Program-made: the position numbers and the translations under genes
Notes under the pieces: model-generated
What the model was told of the DNA's origin: nothing
Database searches by the model: none
The model's input: only the letters and a program-made list of their open reading frames with translations
Assembly (NCBI GenBank): GCA_029261855.1
Contig: JAJDAN010000066.1
Coordinates: 62,001 to 126,000 of the forward strand
DNA length: 64,000 bases
Reading direction: 5' to 3'
Origin: Deltaproteobacteria bacterium
GTDB lineage: Bacteria > Myxococcota_A > UBA9160 > UBA4427
Shown here: piece by piece, positions 53,358 through 61,166 of the stretch
Numbering within the stretch: the stretch's first letter is position 1
How the letters are laid out: each line of letters begins with the position of its first letter

Positions 53358-54098
53358 TTACTCCTGGCTGCTGTCTCCACTATCCCCCAAAACCTCCCCC
53401 CTGCCACTGCCTTGTGGTCCCGAGGTGGGATCTGGGAGGGGAGGTTTGGGCAGCTTGTCAGTAGCTGGCGATCCGCGCTTGGCCGCCTTGAGGTCCTCTC
53501 GGTTCCATTCGGTTCGGGCGTAGTCCAGAAGGTGGGTGAGGTCCTCCGGGTCAAGGTAGATCGCCTCGACCGACCCCAGTTGGATCTCCTGGCCGGTCGA
53601 TAGGTGGAGCCCTCCACCTTCGCCGGTTCCCGGCGCCGGAATCCACCCCCCGGCGGTCTGGACTCGGGTCCCATTGGTCGAGGAGGCGTCCACGAGCCTC
53701 CACCCGCCTTCTGTGGTCATGGGCCACGCCGGTGGGAGGAAAATGTACGCGTGGACCTTGCTCACCGAGGGATCCGACAGGCGTATGTCGTTGTTCCGGG
53801 CCCGACCGATCGTGACCTGCTGGGACCAGACGTTGCGTGTCGACTTGCGGATCGGAACCAGCACCGCCAGCGGTGCCAGGAAGGCGGATCCTCCACCACC
53901 CAGGCGTCCGAGTGTGTTCGTGGAGTGGAGCGACGTGCGGGACCCGTCCGGCGGGGTCGTGAAGTGGTATGGGGCCGCTGAGTTCGGTGTGGGGGCCTTG
54001 ATCAGCAACAGGGGGCCTGGACCCCATGTGCGGACCGGGTCGAACCCGGGGGTTTCTGCGATTGCACGGAGCGGAACTCCGTCTGGTCCGGTTGTCAC
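53358..54098 (-). CDS. FHA domain protein, 246 aa
   Basis: Residues 85-165 form an FHA domain: VTIGRARNNDIRL (Gly-Arg 98-99), SVSKVHAYI (Ser/His 111-116) and DASSTNGTRV (Asn-Gly 142-143), then LSTGQEIQLGSVEA. FHA domains bind phosphothreonine peptides. The N-terminal 80 residues are of unknown fold and the C-terminus is Pro/Gly-rich. TAGGCT six bases before the GTG suggests leaderless transcription. No Ser/Thr kinase is in the window, so it would read host phosphorylation (inference). Confidence 0.85.
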   Translation of the reverse strand: MTTGPDGVPLRAIAETPGFDPVRTWGPGPLLLIKAPTPNSAAPYHFTTPPDGSRTSLHSTNTLGRLGGGGSAFLAPLAVLVPIRKSTRNVWSQQVTIGRARNNDIRLSDPSVSKVHAYIFLPPAWPMTTEGGWRLVDASSTNGTRVQTAGGWIPAPGTGEGGGLHLSTGQEIQLGSVEAIYLDPEDLTHLLDYARTEWNREDLKAAKRGSPATDKLPKPPLPDPTSGPQGSGRGEVLGDSGDSSQE

Positions 54099-54104
54099 AA
54101 GTTC

Positions 54105-54146
54105 AGCCTATCAGTCGTTTTCTCACCTGCCATGAGGTTGTAGGCT
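54105..54146. promoter_or_regulatory. Divergent promoters for FHA and groES
   Basis: Minus strand: TAGGCT (54110-54105) six bases before GTG 54098. Plus strand: TAGGCT (54141-54146) upstream of groES with a leader containing GGAGAAGAGAG. The -35 boxes are weak. Confidence 0.45.
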
Positions 54147-54187
54147 ATGGCTCTTCACATTCACCACCCAGGAGAAGAGAGAGCTGA

Positions 54188-54514
54188 ATGTCCACAGACA
54201 CCCAGAAGAAGACGCGCGTCAGGCCCTACGCCGATCAGGTCTTGGTCCGCCCGATCCAAGAGGCCGACGTCACCGACGGCGGGATCGTCCTCGCGCCGAC
54301 TCGCAACAAGGAGAAGCCGACCCAGGGCGAGGTGGTCGAGATCGGGCCTGGGCGCCTGGTGGACGGCGTGCGCGTTCCGGTCGACCTCAAGCGAGGTGAG
54401 ATCGTCGTGTTCTCGAAGTATGCGGGCACCGAGATCTCGGTCGACGGCGTTGACCACCGCCTGATCCGCGCTGAGACCGACGTGCTCGCCGCGCTCGAGG
54501 TGATCGGCGAGTAG
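54188..54514 (+). CDS. groES: GroES-like co-chaperonin, 108 aa
   Basis: VRPYADQVLVRPIQEADVTD, GGIVLAPT, QGEVVEIGPG, VPVDLKRGEIVVFSKYAGTE and HRLIRAETDVLAAL follow the GroES plan, with the mobile loop (EADVTDGGIVLAP) near 25-38. Length is near normal (about 97). GroES caps the GroEL ring. No GroEL is present here, so it would pair with a host or distant phage GroEL, as phage T4 gp31 does. Confidence 0.9.
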   Translation: MSTDTQKKTRVRPYADQVLVRPIQEADVTDGGIVLAPTRNKEKPTQGEVVEIGPGRLVDGVRVPVDLKRGEIVVFSKYAGTEISVDGVDHRLIRAETDVLAALEVIGE

Positions 54515-54541
54515 AATCCAACCCGTAGCATGGTTAGGCGC

Positions 54542-54568
54542 AGCCCTGGCGAGTGGTTCGCCGGGGCT
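54542..54568 (+). terminator. Hairpin terminator after groES
   Basis: An 11-pair stem with one G-U pair (54542-54552 with 54558-54568), 5-base loop, followed by GTTCCTTTGGTT. Confidence 0.6.
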
Positions 54569-54665
54569 GTTCCTTTGGTTCTGCGTGCCTGCCGTGTTGA
54601 CAGAAGGCTAGTTCGTTTGGTTCCCTGTAGGTCTCAAGCCAAGCTACGCAGAAGAGGAACTACCT

Positions 54666-54968
54666 ATGCCAGCCCTGGTCACTGAGACCGAGATCAAGAA
54701 GGTCACTCGCCTCGTCGAGCGCAAGACGGGCGTCACCCGCCAGCAGGTCGTTGACAAGCTGAAGGTCACCCCCAGCCGGGCCAAGTCGATCTTGGAGAAG
54801 ATCAGCGCAGTCCAGACGCCGCTCGGTAAGGGCCGCAACTGCCGCACGCTGATCTACAGCGCAGCGCCGCTGGCCGCGACGAAGGCCAAGGCGGCGGCTC
54901 GGCAGAAGACGCTCAAGAAGGCCCAGGCCGCCAAGAAGAAGTCCTCCAAGAAGCGCAAGGGCAAGTAA
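54666..54968 (+). CDS. Winged-helix-like protein with lysine tail, 100 aa
   Basis: Residues 5-65 look like a winged helix (IKKVTRLVERKTGVTRQQVV; VTPSRAKSILEKI). The last 30 residues are Lys/Ala-rich (KKAQAAKKKSSKKRKGK), as in H1-type tails. TTGACA at 54597-54602 may be part of its promoter, but the matching -10 is poor. Likely DNA-binding. Confidence 0.65.
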   Translation: MPALVTETEIKKVTRLVERKTGVTRQQVVDKLKVTPSRAKSILEKISAVQTPLGKGRNCRTLIYSAAPLAATKAKAAARQKTLKKAQAAKKKSSKKRKGK

Positions 54969-54997
54969 GGGAGGCAGAGCTGCCAGGTGGGGCTCCG

Positions 54998-55030
54998 GGC
55001 ACAGGCACCGCGAGGGGCGGTGCCTGTGCC
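54998..55030. terminator. Bidirectional hairpin terminator
   Basis: A perfect 14-base stem GGCACAGGCACCGC / GCGGTGCCTGTGCC with a 5-base loop lies between convergent genes ending at 54968 and 55044. Confidence 0.65.
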
Positions 55031-55043
55031 TGTGTACGGTCGT

Positions 55044-55271
55044 CTAGGTGCCGGGCTTCTGGTCGTCGGGGCTGGGAAGCGTGAAGGCAGGGCACTGCAT
55101 TAGCTCAGCCATGAGCGGGTGGACGTCCTCCCAGGACTGGCTGCCTACCACCTTCGTCACTGACTTGAAGAGGACGATCGGCACAGCGAAGTGAGTAGGC
55201 AGCCCAGAGCCCCCGTTCTGTGGGAGGCGGTTGGCCGCAGTGGGGGCCGGGGTGGCGTCCTTGTCTTCCAT
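55044..55271 (-). CDS. Small hypothetical protein, 75 aa
   Basis: Starts MEDKDATPAPTAANRLP, with PTHFAVPIVLFKSVTKVV as a conserved-looking core. It lacks a clear Shine-Dalgarno. This type of short protein is common near phage fibre genes. Function unknown. Confidence 0.55.
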   Translation of the reverse strand: MEDKDATPAPTAANRLPQNGGSGLPTHFAVPIVLFKSVTKVVGSQSWEDVHPLMAELMQCPAFTLPSPDDQKPGT

Positions 55272-55312
55272 GGCACACAGCGCTTTCTGAGTAGAGGATC
55301 TCGGTCGAGATC

Positions 55313-55717
55313 CTACTCTACGTACTGCGGGGTGCCTTGGTAGTGGCCTCGACTGAGAATGTGCAGGTAGAGGCTGTTGGCCACGACCCCGTAAAGCGGA
55401 AGGCCTACGTGGGCCTGATCCACCAACGTCGTCCCAACCAACACGTTGAAGGCAGGGTCCTCAGGCACGCCTTGGCCTGGATCCGAGGGGTCGATCTGGG
55501 CTGGGAGGTTCTCGATCACCACCCGGTCGTCTGGCGCGTTGCCCGCTACCCAGTTTCCGTTGACCACGTTTCCGTACTGGAACATGAGGGTCATGCGGCG
55601 CCCCGTGGAATCCGACTCGAACTCGCGCAGGAAGACGTGATTGTGAACCTCTGCGGGCTTCGAGTGGCCCGGGTCGTAGGCGTGGGGGGTGTCGAGGACG
55701 ATCACGGTGAGGCCCAT
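55313..55717 (-). CDS. Hypothetical beta-rich protein, 134 aa
   Basis: Starts MGLTVIVLDTPHAYDPGHSK with AGGAG upstream. Beta-rich with NHVFLREFESDSTGRRMTLM and YGNVVNGNWVAG. Sits directly after the fibre-like gene, so it may be a virion accessory or fibre partner. Confidence 0.55.
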   Translation of the reverse strand: MGLTVIVLDTPHAYDPGHSKPAEVHNHVFLREFESDSTGRRMTLMFQYGNVVNGNWVAGNAPDDRVVIENLPAQIDPSDPGQGVPEDPAFNVLVGTTLVDQAHVGLPLYGVVANSLYLHILSRGHYQGTPQYVE

Positions 55718-55726
55718 AGAGTTCTC

Positions 55727-57544
55727 CTAGGTCCCCGTGTGTTCGAGGATTCGCCAACGGGTTGCCGCCGAGTCGTACCACAGTTTGGCCATTTGGTTCG
55801 CGGCCAGGGTGAGGCTCGCGCCAGTCGGACTGATTATCCGGTTTGCCGCTGCGGCACCTGCGTCCTGGTGGCCGAGCAAGAAACTGTTCGCCCCCGTGTT
55901 CACGATATAGAGACTGTCTCCGACCTGCACGTTGACGATCCCCTGGATCGTCCACGGTCCCAGCGCGTCTGCGGTCTCGAAGAGGACGAAGCGCCCGAGG
56001 TTGTTGGCCGGGAGCGCCAGCGCGGCGACGTTTGCCGTGAGCTGTGCCAGCGTGGCCTGGTTGTGGGTCATGAGCCCGTCGAGGCGCGAGCGGCCCAGGA
56101 CGCGCAGCGCCTGCATGCGCGTGGCGCCGAAGCTGGGCATGGCGTTGACGAACAGGTTTGAGAGATCGCTGATCGTGCCGCCGCTGAGGATCACCGCTGG
56201 TGAGTTGATTGCGAAGGCGCTGACGTTCGTCATGGCCAGCCCGTTGATATCGAGCGTCCCTCCTGCGGTCCACAGGACGTCTGCGTACTCGCCGGCCACG
56301 CTCGGCGTGCGTAGGTTTGGAGCCGCGAACTGAACGAAGTTGTTGAGACTCCCTGGGTTTGCGGCGGTGGTGCCGAAGGTGATCGCCTCAAGGTCGAACT
56401 GGATTCCTTGAGCCGCGACGTTGGAGTCAATCGCCCAGTAGTTGAGCGCCGTGAAGTTCTGCCAGCGGAGCTGATCGCCGCCAACCCACGTCCACAAGAA
56501 CCGCGTCCCGTCGTAGCGCAGTCCGACCGTATCCGCGGTCCCCAGGCGCAACCCGACTGTGTTCGAGCGGAGTTGCACCTCGCCTACGAATCGAGATTGC
56601 GCGGCCCCGGTCTGGAGCAAGAAGAAGGCGTTGGTAGCCGCGGCTTGAGCAGACCTCACCGCGGCCTTGGTGACGTTTCCGCCAAAGGCCACGTTGTCCA
56701 TGTCGACCGCGACATAGGCGGTCATGGTTTCCGTGCCGGCTGACGGTTGGAACAGAGCCGCAGACGGCTCTTGCGCCCAAACGGCGCGGATCGTGCCGAG
56801 GTTCACCACGGTGCCCAGGACGGTCGAGAATACGGGCCTGCACTGGAGCCCGGTGGCCGTGCTCCAATTTGCAGTCCCTCCAGCCGTCGTCGCGCGGAGT
56901 TGCGGCGCCCAGTTGATCGCGGCGGTGGTCGCTGTAGTCGAACCCGCGGCACCTGTGAACTCGGTCACAACGCCAGCGTTGAGGACCAGCGCGTTGAGCT
57001 GGTTGAATGCGCTTGAGGCCGACGTCAGGATCGGGAGGGCTTGGAACAACGTGAAGGCAGCGAACCCAGGAGCGACCAGGGACTCGATCGTAGGGGCTGC
57101 CCGCAGGCCCTCCCAAATGAAGAACGCACTGCTGAAGGTGATCGAGGGTGAGATATTCACCCCGCCGCCAACGAACCCAGCCGTCATGGCCTGGGTAGGA
57201 GTGGCTGCTATGAAGTAGGTCGACAGTGTGGCTGCCGCCAACGTGTTGTCGAACACGATCGGCGACTGGGCTCGGATAAGACCTAGGTTAGCCGCGGCGC
57301 TTCCACGAATGGCCCACTCCTCGCCGGCTGCAGTTCCACCGACGCCGGACTGGCCTCCCGCTCGGCCAGTCAGCAGCATGTACTGCGTGTGGGCGTCGTT
57401 GGGGGCGGTGAGGTTCGCCAGTGAGTTGTGATCGCCGCCAGCGATCGTCCCACTAGGACCCGTGGGCCCCGTTGGCCCAGGGCCGCCAGGGCCAGTAGGG
57501 CCCGTCGGCCCAGGCAGACCGCTTGGGACAGTGAAGACGCTCAT
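55727..57544 (-). CDS. Fibre-like protein with collagen-type N-terminal repeats, 605 aa
   Basis: Residues 9-33 are Gly-Pro-Thr collagen-type triplets, then GDHNSLANLTAPNDAHTQYM, a motif common in phage fibre and collar proteins. The rest is Ala/Thr/Gly-rich beta-repeat sequence with no Lys/Glu helices, typical of trimeric fibre shafts, and the C-terminus ends AKLWYDSAATRWRILEHTG, a frequent fibre end. It should be a virion surface fibre or decoration. TATCCT six bases before the ATG indicates possible leaderless transcription. Confidence 0.8.
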   Translation of the reverse strand: MSVFTVPSGLPGPTGPTGPGGPGPTGPTGPSGTIAGGDHNSLANLTAPNDAHTQYMLLTGRAGGQSGVGGTAAGEEWAIRGSAAANLGLIRAQSPIVFDNTLAAATLSTYFIAATPTQAMTAGFVGGGVNISPSITFSSAFFIWEGLRAAPTIESLVAPGFAAFTLFQALPILTSASSAFNQLNALVLNAGVVTEFTGAAGSTTATTAAINWAPQLRATTAGGTANWSTATGLQCRPVFSTVLGTVVNLGTIRAVWAQEPSAALFQPSAGTETMTAYVAVDMDNVAFGGNVTKAAVRSAQAAATNAFFLLQTGAAQSRFVGEVQLRSNTVGLRLGTADTVGLRYDGTRFLWTWVGGDQLRWQNFTALNYWAIDSNVAAQGIQFDLEAITFGTTAANPGSLNNFVQFAAPNLRTPSVAGEYADVLWTAGGTLDINGLAMTNVSAFAINSPAVILSGGTISDLSNLFVNAMPSFGATRMQALRVLGRSRLDGLMTHNQATLAQLTANVAALALPANNLGRFVLFETADALGPWTIQGIVNVQVGDSLYIVNTGANSFLLGHQDAGAAAANRIISPTGASLTLAANQMAKLWYDSAATRWRILEHTGT

Positions 57545-57550
57545 GACCTC

Positions 57551-57556
57551 AGGATA
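57551..57556 (-). promoter_or_regulatory. Candidate -10 box for fibre gene
   Basis: Minus-strand TATCCT exactly six bases before the ATG at 57544. The intervening GAGGTC could alternatively serve as a Shine-Dalgarno. Confidence 0.35.
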
Positions 57557-57585
57557 CGACGATCACAGGCGCCTGCCACCAGTTC

Positions 57586-58287
57586 TCACCAGGGGCCTGA
57601 GCGACCTGCTCCATGCACCCACATGCCGCCACCTCCAGTTCGTGCGATCTCCAAGAGTTGGGCCGAGGCGCGGCCCTCCCCCACCCCCCAGACCATGATC
57701 GGGGCCTGTGGCAGGCCGTTTTCGGCGCGCCAGGCCTGGCCGCGCTCGATCCCCAAGGAGGCGCGCTCACGGTTGTCAGGGAAGACGCCGTCCGTCACCA
57801 GGACCAGCGTCAGGCGCGCCTCGGGGTCGTGCAAGGCGGCCTCGAGCGCGGGGGAGGCGCAGGTGTCACCCGAGGCGGCAAGGCTCCCCGTCCAAGCCGA
57901 TAGGGCTTCGTAGGCGCCTGGCATGCCGGCCCACCCCGCTGGGATACAGCGCGAGGTGCAGGGCTCCAGGGCCTCGTGGCACCAGCACTCCGGCTCACCC
58001 TCCCAGCGCACCGTGTCCCCAGTGAACGCCAGCGCCCCGACCCGGAATTCGTCGACCCCCTGGCCAGCGATTAGGTCCACCGACGCCAGGGCCTGCTGGA
58101 TCTTGTCTCCACGCATGGACCCCGAGACGTCGATTACGAACAGGACGCGATCCGACATGCGGAAATCGCGGGCTGCGGGAACGATCTCCTCGGGGGAGAC
58201 CTCAAAGGAGTGACGGTCCTGGGCCGCGGCCAAGGTGACCAGGCAGCCTAGCAGAGCGCAGAGGACGATCGGGATCGAGCGGTTCAT
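57586..58287 (-). CDS. Secreted vWA-domain protein, 233 aa
   Basis: Residues 1-22 are a signal peptide (hydrophobic core VLCALLGCLVTLAAA, AxA cleavage site). The vWA MIDAS is clear: DVSGS (53-57), LAFTGDT with the second Thr, and LVTDG. Cys pairs (ECWCHEALEPC...C) may form disulfides. MIDAS-type vWA domains bind protein partners through a metal ion. An exported vWA protein is unusual for a phage and could act at the cell envelope or be a virion protein. ATG with GGAGG upstream. Confidence 0.8.
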   Translation of the reverse strand: MNRSIPIVLCALLGCLVTLAAAQDRHSFEVSPEEIVPAARDFRMSDRVLFVIDVSGSMRGDKIQQALASVDLIAGQGVDEFRVGALAFTGDTVRWEGEPECWCHEALEPCTSRCIPAGWAGMPGAYEALSAWTGSLAASGDTCASPALEAALHDPEARLTLVLVTDGVFPDNRERASLGIERGQAWRAENGLPQAPIMVWGVGEGRASAQLLEIARTGGGGMWVHGAGRSGPW

Positions 58288-58312
58288 GTGGGACACCTCC
58301 CACCTGTCGACT

Positions 58313-59095
58313 CTAGCGGGGCTCGGCGCTCTCTGCAGGAGTCCTCTTGAGGAAGGCGTCTACAAAGGCCAGCGCTTGAGCCGCAGCGAGGTGCTCAGCC
58401 AGCTTCTTGGTGCGCCCTTGACCACTCCCTTGGCCTCGCAAACCGCCGAGGCCGTAGTGAACTGTGGCCAGAGCGGTGAACATGGGATCATGGGCTGGAC
58501 CGCGAGAGGCCGTGATCGCGAATTGAGGAGGGGGCCACCCTTCGGCCTGGCAGCGCTCGAAGAGACGCCCCTTGAAGTTCCCGTCAGAAGCGGGGTTTGG
58601 CGGGGCCTTGGGCACAGGCGCTTCGCCTTGTGGCTCAGACCCGCCCCACCCAAGCTCCCCGTTGTAGCCTAAGGCTGCAGCCAGCAAGTGGGCGCAGCAA
58701 CGACTGCGCAGATTCTTGAGCGTGGTACCGACTCGCTGGGCAACCACAGTACACCCGGTCAAAGGCACCACCGGGTCGTCTCCGACGCGCAGCGCCCCAG
58801 TGACCTCCATGACCACCTGCGGTTGGTGCCTGATCACACGTGCGGATACTGCCCAGTTCCCGATATCCCCGTCGTTCACGGCCTGGTTCAGGATCTCGGC
58901 GGCGGCGCCTGGCGTGCGGTCTACCCACTGCATGACCTCCAGGGTGAGGTCGGGGGTCACGCCCCAGAACAGCAGCGGAAAGGCCTCGCAGGCCTTCAGA
59001 CCCCCGCTCTGAGCGCGGGCTCGGACGGCTACAGCGAGGTCGAAATCCAACTCGCCCTCGCTGCAGGCGTCCATGAGATCGTCGCGGAAGGTCAC
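58313..59095 (-). CDS. Protein with C-terminal double-stranded-RNA-binding domain, 260 aa
   Basis: Residues about 173-247 follow the dsRBD pattern: NFKGRLFERCQAEGWPPPQF, a central GPAHDPMFTALATV, and TKKLAEHLAAAQAL with the KKxAExxAA signature. The N-terminal 170 residues are not recognised but include an AHLLAAALG-type helical end. RNase III has a similar C-terminal domain, but its catalytic motif is absent. It may shield or bind dsRNA (inference). The start overlaps the upstream TGA. Confidence 0.8.
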   Translation of the reverse strand: MTFRDDLMDACSEGELDFDLAVAVRARAQSGGLKACEAFPLLFWGVTPDLTLEVMQWVDRTPGAAAEILNQAVNDGDIGNWAVSARVIRHQPQVVMEVTGALRVGDDPVVPLTGCTVVAQRVGTTLKNLRSRCCAHLLAAALGYNGELGWGGSEPQGEAPVPKAPPNPASDGNFKGRLFERCQAEGWPPPQFAITASRGPAHDPMFTALATVHYGLGGLRGQGSGQGRTKKLAEHLAAAQALAFVDAFLKRTPAESAEPR

Positions 59096-59268
59096 GCGCC
59101 ACACTCACAGAACCACGACAGGGCTCTGGCCAAATCGAATGGCATACGCTTGGTGACCCAGTGCTGGTAGCAGTCGCCGCATAGAACGCGGTTCTGGTCG
59201 CCTATTTGAAGGTGCGTCGAGATCACGCCAGGCGCGATCTCGACCTTGCAACGGTCGCACCGTGGCAC
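59092..59268 (-). CDS. Small zinc-finger protein, 58 aa
   Basis: VPRCDRCKVEIAPGVIS, CGDCYQHW and CEC provide four to six cysteines for one zinc ion. GTG start, GTGA overlap with the dsRBD gene. Reads like many short phage zinc ribbons. Accepted on codon use and coupling. Confidence 0.6.
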   Translation of the reverse strand: MPRCDRCKVEIAPGVISTHLQIGDQNRVLCGDCYQHWVTKRMPFDLARALSWFCECGA

Positions 59269-59271
59269 TGG

Positions 59272-59700
59272 TTAGCCGCCCGTAGCCTGGCGCACCGCGC
59301 GCACCAGTCTGGGCAACTCCTCGCAGTTCACCGTCTTCCCGTTGACGCCGAGGTAGGCCGTCACGATCTCGGCGGTGGCGCGCACGCCGGCCTCGTTCGA
59401 CGCATGGCCGTTGCCGTTGTGGTTGACCTTGGCCGGGTCGCCCTTGTCGATCGTCTCGCGCACCTTCTTCTGGGTGTTCGTGTTCGGGATCGCGATCCCG
59501 CGCGCCCAGTTGTGGTAGGTGCTGTTGGTCACGCCGAGGTGCTCCGCGGCTCGCTTCTTGGGCAGTCCGCTTGCCTCGCGCCAGACCTCAAGGTCTGCGA
59601 ACGTCACGAGCGTCCAGGCCCGAGGGCGCTTCTTGGCCGCGACCCCCGAAGGGACCTTCTTGGTCGCCTTCTTCTTGGTCGGTGTCTTCTTCTTCGCCAT
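59272..59700 (-). CDS. HTH protein with lysine tail, 142 aa
   Basis: The N-terminal 28 residues are Lys-rich (AKKKTPTKKKATKKVPSG), then an HTH (WREASGLPKKRAAEHLGVTN, STYHNWARG) near 41-70. The C-terminal part is helical (EELPRLVRAVRQATG). It resembles small regulators with a histone-like extension. ATG preceded by GAAGAGAAGAG. Confidence 0.7.
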   Translation of the reverse strand: MAKKKTPTKKKATKKVPSGVAAKKRPRAWTLVTFADLEVWREASGLPKKRAAEHLGVTNSTYHNWARGIAIPNTNTQKKVRETIDKGDPAKVNHNGNGHASNEAGVRATAEIVTAYLGVNGKTVNCEELPRLVRAVRQATGG

Positions 59701-59728
59701 GTCTCTTCTCTTCTCTGGTTGACCGCGG

Positions 59729-59923
59729 TTACTTGCGGTGTGGGTTGGTTTGCGCGCGACGGCGCCCGATCTTTGCCACCTGGAAGCACTGGTAGCACTT
59801 GGACGGCGGCTTGGGGTGAATGCGGACCAGTCGTGCCTTGATCCCCTTACCGCAGTCCTTGCAGCGGTGGGTGGGACTCAACTGGTCGTAAGGCTCCTTG
59901 GCGGGGCGTCCCTTCTTGCTCAT
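59729..59923 (-). CDS. Small zinc-ribbon protein, 64 aa
   Basis: Starts MSKKGRPAKEPYDQLSP at an ATGA overlap. CKDC and CYQC make a zinc ribbon, with a basic end (RRRAQTNPHRK). Likely nucleic-acid-binding, not shown. Confidence 0.6.
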   Translation of the reverse strand: MSKKGRPAKEPYDQLSPTHRCKDCGKGIKARLVRIHPKPPSKCYQCFQVAKIGRRRAQTNPHRK

Positions 59924-60267
59924 GAGACCTTCTCCTTCTCGAGCCACGCCTCAACGCGGTCGAGGATTGACTCGTAGCCACACCTGAGAGATCCGCTCTT
60001 GCGGTTGAAGGTCATTGAGAACACGACTTTCTTGTTTGGCCTCCGGCCCTCGATCGTGCCAGCGTAGGCCACCCAGTCGAGCAACCCGTCGACAAGGATC
60101 TGGGCCTTCTTGCGCCGCGAGGTGAGGGCAACCTTCTTGGCCTTCTTCTTGACCGTCTTCTTGACCGGTGACTTCTTCTTCCTGGCGACGGTCTTCTTCT
60201 TGGCGGTTTTCTTGAACCGTGCTGGGAGCGGTTTCTTGCTGGCCCTGGCCTTCTTGGTGGCAGCCAC
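59920..60267 (-). CDS. Protein with H1-like lysine tail, 115 aa
   Basis: The first 55 residues are Lys/Ala-rich (KKTVKKKAKK). The C-terminal half is a compact alpha/beta unit (VDGLLDWVAYAGTIEGRR, then VVFSMTFNRKSGSLRCGY). Probably DNA-binding. Coupled to the zinc-ribbon gene. Confidence 0.65.
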   Translation of the reverse strand: MAATKKARASKKPLPARFKKTAKKKTVARKKKSPVKKTVKKKAKKVALTSRRKKAQILVDGLLDWVAYAGTIEGRRPNKKVVFSMTFNRKSGSLRCGYESILDRVEAWLEKEKVS

Positions 60268-60269
60268 GG

Positions 60270-60413
60270 CTACTCGCCCTTAGCCGCGGCCTGGTCGTCT
60301 TGAAGGCGCTGGATCACCACGTCCAGACCCTCGACGTACTCCTCCGCGGAACACTTGATCTTCGAGGCCGCGTCGCTCGTCGTGTCGGCCAACTTCTCGA
60401 ACTCATTGGGCAT
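60270..60413 (-). CDS. Small hypothetical protein, 47 aa
   Basis: MPNEFEKLADTTSDAASKIK begins an acidic helical protein ending QAAAKGE. Three bases after the previous stop. Codon use fits coding sequence. Confidence 0.5.
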   Translation of the reverse strand: MPNEFEKLADTTSDAASKIKCSAEEYVEGLDVVIQRLQDDQAAAKGE

Positions 60414-60416
60414 GGT

Positions 60417-61166
60417 CTATTCCTTCGGCTTGGGGTTCATGATCAGCGCCACCTCGCGGCGTCGGTGCATGCGTTGGAGCTGCCGGCTGTCTGGCCTGCG
60501 GCAGGGTTGGTAGGGCACGGCGTCACAGGTAGGGCACGCGACGTGGACGTGGGGTAGCAGGGCAGCCACAGTACTCGTGCGTGATTGGTGCAGGGCGGAT
60601 TTGGGTTGCCTGGACGTCAACTGAACGCATGGTTCGCTTGGGCCAGCCTGACAGGTGGGGCACGTGGTCGCGAGGGCCTTGGCGTGGCTCAGCGTGGCAG
60701 CGGTCGCGGTTTTGGCCTGGGCAGCCTTGACGCTGGCCTCTTGTTCTACCCAGGCCTGCTGCCGCTGCTTAGCGCTGGTCTTCCAGGTCTCGCGGGCCAG
60801 GGCCTCGAGCGCGATCCTGTCCGGTGGTTCAAGGAAGGGATCGAAGGGCACGTTGTGCTTGTACCCACCGATCGGGTCCCCAGGCCGGTGGGTGCGGATC
60901 TGTTTCTCCTGGCAGTGGGGGTGGCGCCAGGCCCCTGGCCGTTCGGGGGGACCTAGGTCTACGAACGCGAACGACCACTGGTGCTTCGGGTAGTAGCCGA
61001 GGACAGACCCTCCCTGCTGGTGTGGTTCATGATCCAGGCGGGTCAAGATCCTCAGCACAGCGTCACACCCCTCCCGGGGGCAGTGGAGTCGGTCGTCGTC
61101 ACCATGGAGCGATCCCTCGCGTGGCCCAAGTTCTCCGCAAGCTGGGCAGGTCGCGCCACGGTTCAC
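60417..61166 (-). CDS. Multi-zinc-finger protein, 249 aa
   Basis: The N-terminus has a CPAC zinc pair (CPACGEL...CPREGC). The C-terminal third has two CPTCxAxPxxPCxxxxxR motifs (CPTCQAGPSEPC, CPTCDAVPYQPC) followed by His-rich basic helices, the pattern seen in actinophage zinc-finger proteins. The middle is a linker and a helix. Possible DNA or RNA binding. Confidence 0.65.
   Translation of the reverse strand: MNRGATCPACGELGPREGSLHGDDDRLHCPREGCDAVLRILTRLDHEPHQQGGSVLGYYPKHQWSFAFVDLGPPERPGAWRHPHCQEKQIRTHRPGDPIGGYKHNVPFDPFLEPPDRIALEALARETWKTSAKQRQQAWVEQEASVKAAQAKTATAATLSHAKALATTCPTCQAGPSEPCVQLTSRQPKSALHQSRTSTVAALLPHVHVACPTCDAVPYQPCRRPDSRQLQRMHRRREVALIMNPKPKE

Noticed and set aside
54597-54602. 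TTGACA as a strong promoter
   Set aside because: The -35 hexamer is perfect but no -10 box lies at 16-18 bases, so it is only mentioned in the gene entry.
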